Source: Aphrocallistes beatrix
Lineage: Eukaryota > Porifera > Hexactinellida > Sceptrulophora > Aphrocallistidae
NCBI GenBank assembly: GCA_963281255.1
Contig: OY725502.1
Span: 2,914,001-2,978,000 of the forward strand
DNA: 64,000 nucleotides
Direction of reading: 5' to 3'
The translations under genes were made by a program, and so were the position numbers. Below, piece after piece: positions 55,209 to 64,000 of the stretch. Below the pieces are notes generated by a model. That model was given only the letters and a program-made list of their open reading frames with translations. It ran no database searches and was not told where the DNA came from. Position 1 is the stretch's first letter; each line of letters starts with the position of its first letter.

Positions 55209-56121
55209 TATTTATAATGAAATTCCGTATAGAATTTCAATTCAGTTTGTATAAAATGTACATTTCATGCAATCTAGCCGATAGAATGGTTGACAATTTA
55301 AACAATCGATCTGTGAAGAAGCCAGGGGTAATTATTCTCTAGGGTCCCCATTTCCCGAGCAGTTCTAGTCCAGACTTAAGTCTTTGGGGCTTATCCCCAT
55401 TTCTGAGTTGCGATTTTCTGTTGACTTAAATTTCTTTTCATCTCGGCACAATTTTTTGTAAAATAATCTACAAATGAATGAAATCCTTAGTTTTGGCTAT
55501 GAGATCATGATGTATTTATCGAATTTTGTAAGAGTGCCCCCCCCCAGTGGGGTCCAAAACCATTTTATCTAAACTATTTCCAGAATAATCGAAATTGCAT
55601 ATACTTCTCCAGAAAATGACAAATAAATCTAAAATTTCTCAAAAAAATCGTACATTAAATCCTGACGGGGGCGTACATCTCCCCTGTGCCCCCCCCCCCC
55701 CCTATTGGCTATCTATTCCAAATAAATTCCAAAGTTCCCCCAAACGAAACCGTCATTTTGTAGAGACAGCGCTGCATCTTTGAAACATGGGATATATTTT
55801 GGTATAAGTTATACCTTTTGAGTTATACCACCAATAATTTTGGTGGGGAATTTTGTTAAAATTTGAATTAAGCCTTCAAAGGTGCTTGGTGTTTTTTTTT
55901 ACACCGTTATTAAACCTTAAGGCTATGTTAAAAAGTAAAAAAGAGCTAATCGTAGTACAGTATTACTTCTTGAGCTAAAATATAGCCATGTAAATCAACT
56001 TTAAAGTAAATAAATTATGAACCCGCCGCCCGTTTATTCAATCGTTATTTAGGCGGTAAACAGAAGTCCCGGAAATTTCGTCCCCGGAAACCTAAGTTGT
56101 GTGCTCATGTATAACAACAAC

Positions 56122-56170
<49 letters not shown>

Positions 56171-56890
56171 GAAGTGTGTGCTTTGTAGTCAAGTAATTTC
56201 ATGGCATTTTAGGCGCATGACTTTGTTATCATTTTCAATTGGGATTTTTTGCAATACAGCCGAAATATCCGTGGACGAATATTCTGGGGACGAAATTTCA
56301 GGGACGAAATTTTCGGGGGCAAAGTTTCCAGGAACGAAAATTTCGGGTTTCATTTAGACAATATTTTCAATCATACCTGTCTCTTTTTCATCCTTTAACA
56401 TCATTTCAGTACTGGGTATGTTTAATTTTGAGTTTCAAAAAAATGCCCCGTCACATAAATTTTCTCCGTGACCAAAATGTGGTCATTTTTGGTCCTTTTG
56501 TGTCGTATAATACCCGATAACTTGTGTGTATCTGGAGGCTTGATATTTGAGTAAATTCAGAATTCAGAATTAGAATTTTCTGTTAACTATGTCCAATTTC
56601 TTAAATCAACCAGGAAATTTAATTGCTTTTTTGCCTGCCTTCCGGAAAATGTGTATCCTTCCTTTTTTCCTCCAAATAAATAAAAGGCGGTAAGTAGCAA
56701 GTAAATCCCTGTCTAATACCAGATGAACTTTATTTTCTTGGCTTAGGAGCCCTGTTTATTTTTATTACCGGACTTAAATTCTATTAGGCACCATTAAATT
56801 AATTAGCTAGTTGGAATGACCATTTTTAAAAAATAATCCTAAAATACATTTTATGGACAAGTATATAAATTGGACTGTCGGAGATGATAT
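55209..56890. other. No gene; low-complexity and short repeats
   Basis: C-runs at 55536 and 55690, an AAT trinucleotide tract (56114-56170), and GGGGACGAAATTT / GGAACGAAAATTTCGGG inverted words (56075-56350). Confidence 0.5.
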
Positions 56891-56901
56891 GCAAGTATTA
56901 A

Positions 56902-57014
56902 CCCTACTTGGACTTGGGGTACAAAGTATAAATAGAATCCCACTTTCATTTTCACTTTCAATTCACTTTCAATTAACTTTCACTCTCACTTCAACATTCC
57001 GAGTCCAAGTAGGG
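56902..57014. mobile_element. piggyBac-like MITE
   Basis: TTAA on both sides; CCCTACTTGGACTTGGGG and the inverse of GAGTCCAAGTAGGG. CACTTTCA repeats inside. Confidence 0.92.
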
Positions 57015-57669
57015 TTAAACTTGACGTATGTATGTGTGCAGGCCCACCGGGGGGGTTCTGGATGTCTGGACATCCACTGCCTCCTCTTTTAACTAATTGT
57101 ACAGTTTATATCCCTCTATATAGACACTCACTAGGCCACTACCCATAAAAAACTGATCTAAATCGTTTTCTTTTGTGATGTACGTATATACGTATACGTA
57201 GCATACTGCATACGTAGTATACGTAATTTGGAGAAAAATCGACGATCCTCAAAGGATCGTTGAAAAAATCGTGATGGCTCTCCTAATGGCCTATGTAGTT
57301 ATGACCATATATTTGTATTAAATTGATTATTTAGACTTGTTGGTGACCGCTTCTCATAATATCATTTGTCTAGACATACTAATTGTTTCATAGCTAATTA
57401 GTCAATGGAGTTTTAGTTATGCCACTATTTTTTCTGTAAGATCATTGGCTCTTATATTTTGCCTATTTTGTACTGCAGTCTGCTAGAGTCACCTTGTTGA
57501 TGATTCTTGTTATTCTAACCTCAATTAGACCTACATCTGATCAATATACATTGATAATTTTGATGATATATTTATGCATAGTATTCCAAATTCCACAATC
57601 TTGTAGTCCTATTGTTAGTTTCTATATACATATATCTATATATAGCCATCAATATTATATGTTGATGGA
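57015..57669. other. No gene seen
   Basis: Contains an inverted TACGTATA cluster (57180-57230) and a hairpin CGATCCTCAAAGGATCG (57242-57258). Confidence 0.4.
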
Positions 57670-57883
57670 TCGGGTTCTCCGCTTAATCGGGGCAGAATGT
57701 CCTCTGACCATTGTGACCCTATTAAGCGGAGTCGACTGTATATATATATATCCTTACGATTAAAACTCGATTAATGTGTATATATTTGGTTTGTAACCAA
57801 ATATCATTATTTGTTCGGTTGAAAACCAAATAATTTGGTCAACCGAATATTTAACACAATCACAGGTTTCAACCTTGGTATAT
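57670..57883. mobile_element. Fragments: Tigger MITE end, HINE start, hAT MITE piece
   Basis: CCTATTAAGCGGAGTCGACTG (57716-57737), then a HINE 5' end (57753-57778), then a hAT MITE right half ending GGTTTCAACCTTG (57786-57873), relative of 18461-18783. Confidence 0.65.
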
Positions 57884-57890
57884 CCTTACT

Positions 57891-58952
57891 CATAGCCTAC
57901 TCTAATAATGCCTCACAGTAGACTGAAAATCATGGACTAGGGAGAAGTAATAGCTGAATGGATGAATACACGATTAGCCTAAAATCGTTAACCATTCAGA
58001 ATGGGCATTAAGAATGTATTACCAGCATATATAAACATGGTATCAAAGTACATATATCCGTTGGAAAAATTTCGATTAGTCATCATATCATTGCGCAACA
58101 GGTCATTTTAAGCACGATTTTGCAATTTTCTAAGCTGTTTTAACCCTATTTCTAAATGGTATTGAGGTGTGATTTTTCTGTAGAACCAAGATTAGTACGA
58201 GTTGATTTGAAAAGTTTAGAATTTTTCAATGGAATGTTGTTACATTCCTGCGTTGCTATGGTGAAGCATTTTGGTCAGTTTGGGCCATTTCGTGCAAACT
58301 GTAATAGCTAGATCTTCAAATTCGATCGTGTTTGATAGGCAATGGACTACTTCCTATTAGGTGATAATACAACTTGAACTTCTACATTCAGCGAGTTTTG
58401 AGAAATGGGTTGATTTTAAGAATGTGACTAAAACACTAAATTGTCGCATAACTCTATAGTCTGTGAATTTAGAAGTTTAATTTGTATTATTACCTAATAG
58501 GAAGTAACCAATTGCCTATCAAACACGATCAAATTTGAAGATCTAGCTACTACAGTTTGCGCGAAATGGCCCAAACCGACCAAAATGATTCACCATAGCA
58601 ACGCAGGAATGTAACAACATTCCATTGAAAAATTAAATTTTTCAATCAACTCGTACTAATCTTAGTTCTACACAAAAATTCTACCTTAATAACATTTAGA
58701 AGTTGGCTTAAAACAGCTTAGAAAATTGTCAAAATAGTGCTTAAAATGACCTGTTGCGCAATGATGTGATGACTAATCGAAATTTTAACAACGGATATAT
58801 GCTATTTGATGCCATGTTTATATATGCTGGTAATACATTATTAATGCCTATCCTACATGGTTGACGATTTTAGGCTAATCGTGTATTAATCCATTCGGCT
58901 ATTACCACATCCTTGGTTATTTTACTGTGAGGCATTATTAGAGTAGGCTATG
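57891..58952. mobile_element. Foldback element, 1.06 kb, CCTTACT duplication
   Basis: CATAGCCTACTCTAATAATG on the left and its perfect inverse on the right, with CCTTACT at 57884-57890 and 58953-58959. The arms pair nearly to the centre. It inserted at base 7 of a HINE-like copy, whose body continues from 58953. Confidence 0.92.
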
Positions 58953-59569
58953 CCTTACTATTAATACTCGATTAATGTGTATATGTGTGTAATATATATA
59001 TCTTATATATTAAAACTCCAGGATTTTGTTTGTTTGTTTGTTTGTCCGAATTGATTGAAGAATTGGGAAGTCGTAGAGATACGAAAGTTGGCATGTAAGT
59101 GTCAAATGATGAATCTAGGATTAAGTTCGAAAAGCTAAGCGAAATTTTCACACCTCGCCGAGATAGGTGACAAAATGTGCTGACCAATCAAATTCGATTA
59201 TTTTATAATGCAAATACATTGGAATAAAATAGTAGTGACTTATGCATACAATCAAAAGAACTATTTTTGATTGAAATTCATTGGTTTATGTGAACCAATC
59301 AATTATCAGCCTTTTATAATGCCATTCACATGATTCTATTTCATATAAATGATTGAATACTGCTATTTTGAGTCTATAATTTGATTGTTAACAACAATTA
59401 CAGTTCTGATTTCATTAATATAACCGTAGACAAATGACAGTCTAGCGTACTTTGTATAAAACAAGAATGCGACGTATTGTTTCTCTAATGGCCGCAAGCG
59501 CCCACTGGATAAATCTGCAGACACGCAGTGTCTGCAAGCCGCGCAGCGCAAGCAAGCGAAGCGCGCTTG
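58953..59569 (+). mobile_element. HINE-like copy, second subfamily
   Basis: Same 5' start (CCTTACTATTAATACTCGAT) and same 3' hairpin and GCGCGCTTG end as HINE-A, but a different body (CCGAATTGATTGAAGAATTG, then unrelated sequence). Followed directly by another copy. Confidence 0.75.
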
Positions 59570-59570
59570 T

Positions 59571-60076
59571 ATATATCTATATCTGTAACGAATTGATTGA
59601 AGAAACTGCCGGGCGGAGAAAGCTGATTTTTGGCATGTGGGAGTATTTTGGCTATGGCTCAAGTAAATTCTGAGCTCAGAGCAAAATGTCGACTCATCAT
59701 GGAATTATGACGTCATTGTCACATTTTAAAAAGTTAAGCAATACAGTTATTCGAGTATAACTCAACCATTATAGGAGATAGAAGGCTGAAATTTTAATAG
59801 AATCTGTATACTAACATACCTCACATATGATGTAACTATAATCAAAAAATGATGACTCATCACTCTGTTATGACGTCATTATTACGCATCAAAATTTTAA
59901 AAATTGACAAATTTGGTGATTTTTCGAGTGATATCGATTTTAACACTAAGATGGACATATTTAGAGATGTTATCTCCCTTATAATTAACCAATGTGACCC
60001 CAGGCGACCGAAGAGAGCCTCCAGCGGACACGAAGTGTCCGCCAGCCGCGCAGCGCAAGCAAGCGAATCGCGCTTG
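59571..60076 (+). mobile_element. HINE-A copy, second of a tandem run
   Basis: Begins in the TA repeat before GTAACGAATTGATTGAAG and ends CGCGCTTG. The next copy starts after a single T. Confidence 0.88.
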
Positions 60077-60077
60077 T

Positions 60078-60612
60078 CCTTGCTATTAAAACTCGATTAA
60101 TGTATATATATATATATATCTCTGTAACGAATTGATTGAAGAAACTGCCAGGGGCAGAAAGCTGATTTTTGGCATGTAGGAGTTATTTGGCTATGGCTCC
60201 AGTAAGTTCTGAGCTCAGATGAAAATGTCGACTCATCATGGAATTATGACGTCATTGTCACTTTTTATAATTAGAAATTTCAGTTTTTCAACCATAACTC
60301 AGCCATTTTAAGTAATAGAAGGCTGATATTTTAATAGAATGTGTATATTATTATACCTCACATATGATATAACTATCATCAAAAAATGATGACTCATCAC
60401 TGTGTTATGACGTCATCATTACGCATCAAAATTTTTGAAATTTACAATTTTGGTCACTTTTCGAGTGATATCGATTTTAACACTAAGATATACATTTTTA
60501 GAGATGTTATCTCCCTTATAATTAACCAATGTGAGCCCAGGCGCCCAAAGGGCGCCTCTGGCGGATACAAAGTGCCCGCCAGCCGCGCAGCACAAACAAG
60601 CGGAGTGACTTG
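60078..60612 (+). mobile_element. HINE-A copy, third of a tandem run
   Basis: CCTTGCTATTAAAACTCGAT start; full body with two TGACGTCA words; decayed 3' terminus GCGGAGTGACTTG. Confidence 0.88.
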
Positions 60613-61780
60613 TTCATAATTAATTCTTAAAAAATTCTGATTGTATCAAGGATATATCTCTTACTGAAAACCTAAGTTGACTAATTCATTGAAAGATGAT
60701 GAAGAATTATGAATTATTCAATTTAAGAATTATTCAAAATCTCAAACATTAGTGCAGATTCTATGCCCAAAAGTGGTTAAAAGGTTGCTCATGTTATATA
60801 CCTCTAACATTGCTCAGTCCCTAAGCGAAATATCAAATATTTTTTTCATTATTTTAGTTTCAAATTTTGAGTAATTCATTGATAATTCATGTTAGTCAAC
60901 TTAGCTGAAAACATTCATCATGAGCATAGGGAGAGGAGTTACAGGGTGCAACCGACCCATATGGATGGCAAACCATCAATTTGCCATTGATTCGTCGTCC
61001 TATTTCATTTAGTATCAATCCATAGACAGAAAGTTATGGAAGATCATCCCTCAGATATGCTGCCTAAAACCAGTTTTACAATTCCATTTAAAAGTAAAAA
61101 TGGCAAACCGCACAGATATTATTTTCGAAATGTCACAGTATAACCTAGGCTTCAGTTTGTCTTAGCTATTTGCTCCTCAATATCAATACATTTAATCTAT
61201 AAAAAATACTAAATGTTTTAATGAATTATTTTATTGAAAATATACGTAGCTACTAGACACTTTGATAAAGTTGATATTTAAATTTTTCTAAGCACTAACA
61301 ATAGTTGTAATTCAATCCCTGAGCATCTAGGAGTCGTTTTTATTCTGGGGGCAGGCCCCAAACCCCTTAGTGTCGCCAGATACGCTCGCTTCATGACTAC
61401 CTTCCACAGATTTTGAGATTAAGGAGAAATCTTTTTAAAAATTGTCTTGTTTATTAACAAAATTTTAATAGGCGAGGAATAAAGTTAGTCACCAATAAGG
61501 TATCAAACAAACATATAAACAGTACCAAGTCATACGGTAATATATATACTCAACAATACCGGACTAAAGTAGTGTGGTCATGACTGTCTTGGACGCCACA
61601 GTTTATATTCCACTGTATATAGTATATATATATATAGGGTGGCAGAGGCGGTCATGTCATGGACTATCTTCGTTGCTGTTAAAAACTACAAACGCCTTAA
61701 GCCTGACCACGATGGCGACTGAAAGGCTTGACCCGGGCTATTTAAAAATTGATTTCCCCTACCTTGTAAACTACATGCTG
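60613..61780. other. Upstream region of the collagen-like gene
   Basis: No transposon termini recognised in the last kilobase, unlike most of the window. A TA-rich stretch (61615-61637) and a run TTTTTCTTTTTCTTTTTAG (61797-61814) that could be a splice acceptor for a 5' UTR exon. Confidence 0.4.
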
Positions 61781-61839
61781 TATATAAAATGCGGGTTTTT
61801 CTTTTTCTTTTTAGATTTAAGAATCCGGGGAAGATCAAA

Positions 61840-62733
61840 ATGAATAAAAAGTTATTTCTAATATTTGCTTATTTCTGTCTCGTCGAAATTTCCAAGTTTT
61901 CAACTGCACAAAATTCACGAGGGGTTGATTATTCAATGGCAATAGAAAACTACAAACAATTTCACGCATGCCGAGGTGAAGTTGGAGGTATGGGTTCTCG
62001 CGGGCTTAAAGGGGACAAAGGCATCCCTGGAGCAGATGGAGCAAATGCATATTGCTTACCATGTGCAGGAGAAAACGGCACACGTGGAGAGGTTGGTGAA
62101 CCTGGAGTAGCTGGAATTCCAGGGATTGATGGAGCTCCTGGTGTGGATGGAGATCAAGGAGAAAAGGGGGCATCGGGTGCTACGGGAGAAACTGGAGAAA
62201 CTGGAAATCGCGGTGAAACGGGGGGCGTAGGGGATGAGGGAGAACCTGGAACGCAGGGAGAACAGGGAGAACCTGGAATGATCGGCGAAGAAGGTCCAGC
62301 GGGCAGAGCAGGAGAACAAGGACCACCTGGTGACACTGGAGACACAGGTGATGAGGGATTGGTCCTGAAAGGCACGAAGGGACCAATAGGAGAGCTTGGA
62401 GATGATGGAGAGAGAGGGATTAGAGGTAGTGACGGGACCAATGGAGACACAGGAGTCTCTGGAGATAATGGTAATAATGGTTCTAAAGGTGATCGTGGAG
62501 ATGCAGGGGTAACTGGGCAGACTGGTCAAAAGGGAGAATATGGACACAAAATTGTAACGCGACAGCTAACGAACAACACCCTAGATTGCAGTCAAGAGAG
62601 CCACCAAGGAATGATGTTCTATGACTCCAACAGAGGAGATCTATACTTCTGTCGTTGGGACTCCCGCAGAGAGAGAGGCACCTGGCGCTGTATAGAGAAA
62701 ATCGATTGTCTCTCTGGAATGATCCAACCTTAG
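61840..62733 (+). CDS. Secreted collagen-like protein, 297 aa
   Basis: The ATG at 61840 gives a signal peptide (MNKKLFLIFAYFCLVEISKF, cleavage probably near STAQ). The frame extends 17 codons upstream, but that part overlaps an acceptor-like polypyrimidine tract. After a short non-collagenous segment come about 60 Gly-X-Y triplets in two blocks: a short one ending before an ANAYCLPCAG break, and a long one to GQKGEYG, with small interruptions such as GLVLKG. It holds an RGD (GDRGDAG) and lacks the long fibrillar-collagen helix. The C-terminal 55 residues contain spaced cysteines and MMFYDSNRGDLYFCRWDSR, similar to a short cysteine module (G-xx-YD-xx-L-x-C-x-x-xW) that closes many invertebrate extracellular proteins. 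Probably extracellular matrix or mucosal; trimerisation inferred. The gene appears intact. Confidence 0.9.
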   Translation: MNKKLFLIFAYFCLVEISKFSTAQNSRGVDYSMAIENYKQFHACRGEVGGMGSRGLKGDKGIPGADGANAYCLPCAGENGTRGEVGEPGVAGIPGIDGAPGVDGDQGEKGASGATGETGETGNRGETGGVGDEGEPGTQGEQGEPGMIGEEGPAGRAGEQGPPGDTGDTGDEGLVLKGTKGPIGELGDDGERGIRGSDGTNGDTGVSGDNGNNGSKGDRGDAGVTGQTGQKGEYGHKIVTRQLTNNTLDCSQESHQGMMFYDSNRGDLYFCRWDSRRERGTWRCIEKIDCLSGMIQP

Positions 62734-63115
62734 TGCAAGAATTGATCAGATGTAAATGTCATGAATTCTTGCATCATTTCATGATTATGTGTGTCTTTTT
62801 TTATAACTTTAGGTGTAACTACTAACTATCCCATTAACCATTAACTTTTTGATTGTGTAATTACTTTCTTTATGTATAATGCTTTTGTTAGTTCTTTTTT
62901 TCTGATTACTCCAGTATAATTTGGGCGCTCGATCATTTGTTCTGGGTCGCGATCCTTTTTTGGAAAGGAGTAGGATCACGATCCATTTTGAAATGTAGGA
63001 TCGGCAGTTGTAAATTAATTTTTACTGCGGTCGAAATAAGTTACTACACTCAAGATTACTGTTCTCAATCAGCTGTTTGAGGGGAAAGTCTACGAAAGAC
63101 CAAAGAAATACAAGT
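62734..63115. other. 3' flank of the collagen-like gene
   Basis: AT-rich; the 3' UTR is probably here but no perfect AATAAA is close to the stop. CGATC/GATCG-rich repeats of the word GGATCGCGATCC type at 62930-63005. Confidence 0.4.
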
Positions 63116-63163
63116 ACAGTCGAATCCGCGACCGATGTGATCCTATTAAGCGGAGTCGACTAT
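63116..63163. mobile_element. Tigger-like MITE, extremely deleted
   Basis: Only the two ends remain: CAGTCGAATCCGCGACC joined to CCTATTAAGCGGAGTCGAC. Confidence 0.8.
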
Positions 63164-63198
63164 ATATGAATAACAAATTCAGTGTTTATATTCTTAAA

Positions 63199-63265
63199 CA
63201 AGCACGCTTCGCTTGCTTCCGCTGCGCCTTGCAGAGTCGCCCTGCGGGCGCCTGGAGTTACTCAA
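63199..63265 (-). mobile_element. HINE-A 3' end
   Basis: CAAGCACGCTTCGCTTGCTT with the terminal hairpin and GGGCGCC word; the rest is lost. Confidence 0.75.
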
Positions 63266-63665
63266 TCTAACCTATTTTGGGAATATTTTTAACTTTATAT
63301 AAATATTGTAAACAAAAGTTAACGAATAAATTCTCATATGGATCCGAAAATATGATATTCGAATTCTACACCCCTAAAAACCCCATGTCAACCGTTGGAA
63401 GCTAGTCTCTAGCATATTATCGCTAGAAACGTAACCTTGAAAGTTCAATTAAACAGGATCTAGACATAAAATATTTGGGGGTGCCCACTCCCCCTAGTTA
63501 AAATTTGCGGGGCGGCCCACCCTCTCCAATCCATGTCTATCAAGCTGCAATAGTCACAAATTCTCGAATGAATCATTCTTTTTATCAAAAACGGGTTGTA
63601 AAATTCATTTTTGCAGTCTTCGAATGGGATTCATTTTAAGGATCTCAATTTCTATATAAAGCAAA

Positions 63666-64000
63666 TGCGCTTCGCTTGCTTGCGCTGCGCGGATGGCGGA
63701 CACTTTGTGTCCACCGGAGGCGCCCCCATGGGCGCCTGGGGTCACATTGATTAATTATAGGGAGATAACATCTCTAAATACGTCTGTCCTACTATTATAA
63801 ACGATATCGCACGAAAAAACACCAAATTTGTGAATTTAAAAAATTTTGATGCGTAATGATAACGTCATAACAGAGTGATGAGTCATCATTTTTTGATGAT
63901 AGTTATATCATATGTGAGATATATTAATATACACATTCTATTAAAATTTCAGCCTTCTATCACCTAAAATGGCTGAGTTATAGTCGAAAAACTGAAATTT
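63666..64000 (-). mobile_element. HINE-A copy, runs off the window
   Basis: Terminal hairpins GCGCTTCGCTTGCTTGCGC and GGCGGACACTTTGTGTCC, then the body on the minus strand to the window end. Confidence 0.88.

Noticed and set aside
62056-62547. Long minus-strand frames across the collagen gene
   Set aside because: They are antisense shadows of Gly-X-Y codons (Ser/Pro-rich); the plus strand has a signal peptide and a regular triplet repeat.

Overview
The window is AT-rich (about two thirds A+T by eye) eukaryotic DNA with GT-AG introns, a very high density of small transposons and only two convincing host genes. A secreted collagen-like gene and a LysM-domain gene of the metazoan LYSMD type point to an animal. 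Ginger, Chapaev, P-like, piggyBac, pogo/Tigger, Tc1/mariner, hAT, Penelope-like and Helentron-like repeats together suit an invertebrate such as a sponge or cnidarian, but nothing here fixes the species. There is one 200-base assembly gap (23722-23921). I saw no LTR retroelement, Polinton or other capsid-bearing element.

Layout. 1-2900: a foldback element and a decayed P-like element with a minisatellite and a pogo-like MITE inside it. 2895-7553: a truncated Tc1 element, then a hAT-ended block holding a Penelope-like fragment, a piggyBac MITE nested in a Tigger MITE, and an apparently intact mariner (5903-7271). 7783-8839: a 1.05-kb foldback element. 8861-14465: a complete Ginger-type DNA transposon with 4-bp GGCC duplications, about 70-bp terminal inverted repeats, a ten-exon integrase plus OTU-protease gene, a hammerhead ribozyme motif just after the stop, and a 19-unit minisatellite built from its own terminal motif. 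14690-15745: a THAP/P-like pseudogene. 15804-18448: a Helentron-like element split by a 2.1-kb inverted-repeat element. 18461-25592: MITEs, an empty-site paralogue of the Ginger target (about 19440-19545), and a large inverted-repeat element. 25730-29445: a Chapaev-like transposon with a long transposase reading frame. 32240-37701: a LysM gene on the minus strand whose roughly 5-kb intron holds a 3-kb hAT shell filled with other MITEs. 38377-48500: hAT remnant, paired Helentron-like copies, a Ginger MITE, and a second copy of the P-like repeat. 48640-50690: a GC-rich hAT transposase, unlike its surroundings. 50830-61700: microsatellites, MITEs and tandem Helentron-like copies. 61840-62733: the collagen-like gene.

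The most notable result is the Ginger system. The autonomous copy has DD35E, GPF and OTU motifs that can all be read from the sequence. A paralogous empty site proves a GGCC target duplication. An unrelated-looking 454-bp MITE (41560-42013) shares the TGTTGC terminus and the GGCC target, so it is probably mobilised by the same kind of transposase. A type III hammerhead with every core base present lies in the transposase 3' UTR, between the stop and the polyadenylation signal, a combination I do not know to be described.

The second theme is a roughly 560-bp Helentron-like family present in at least 15 pieces. Each full copy carries two palindromic TGACGTCA sites and one TGACTCA site, so the family scatters bZIP-type binding motifs.
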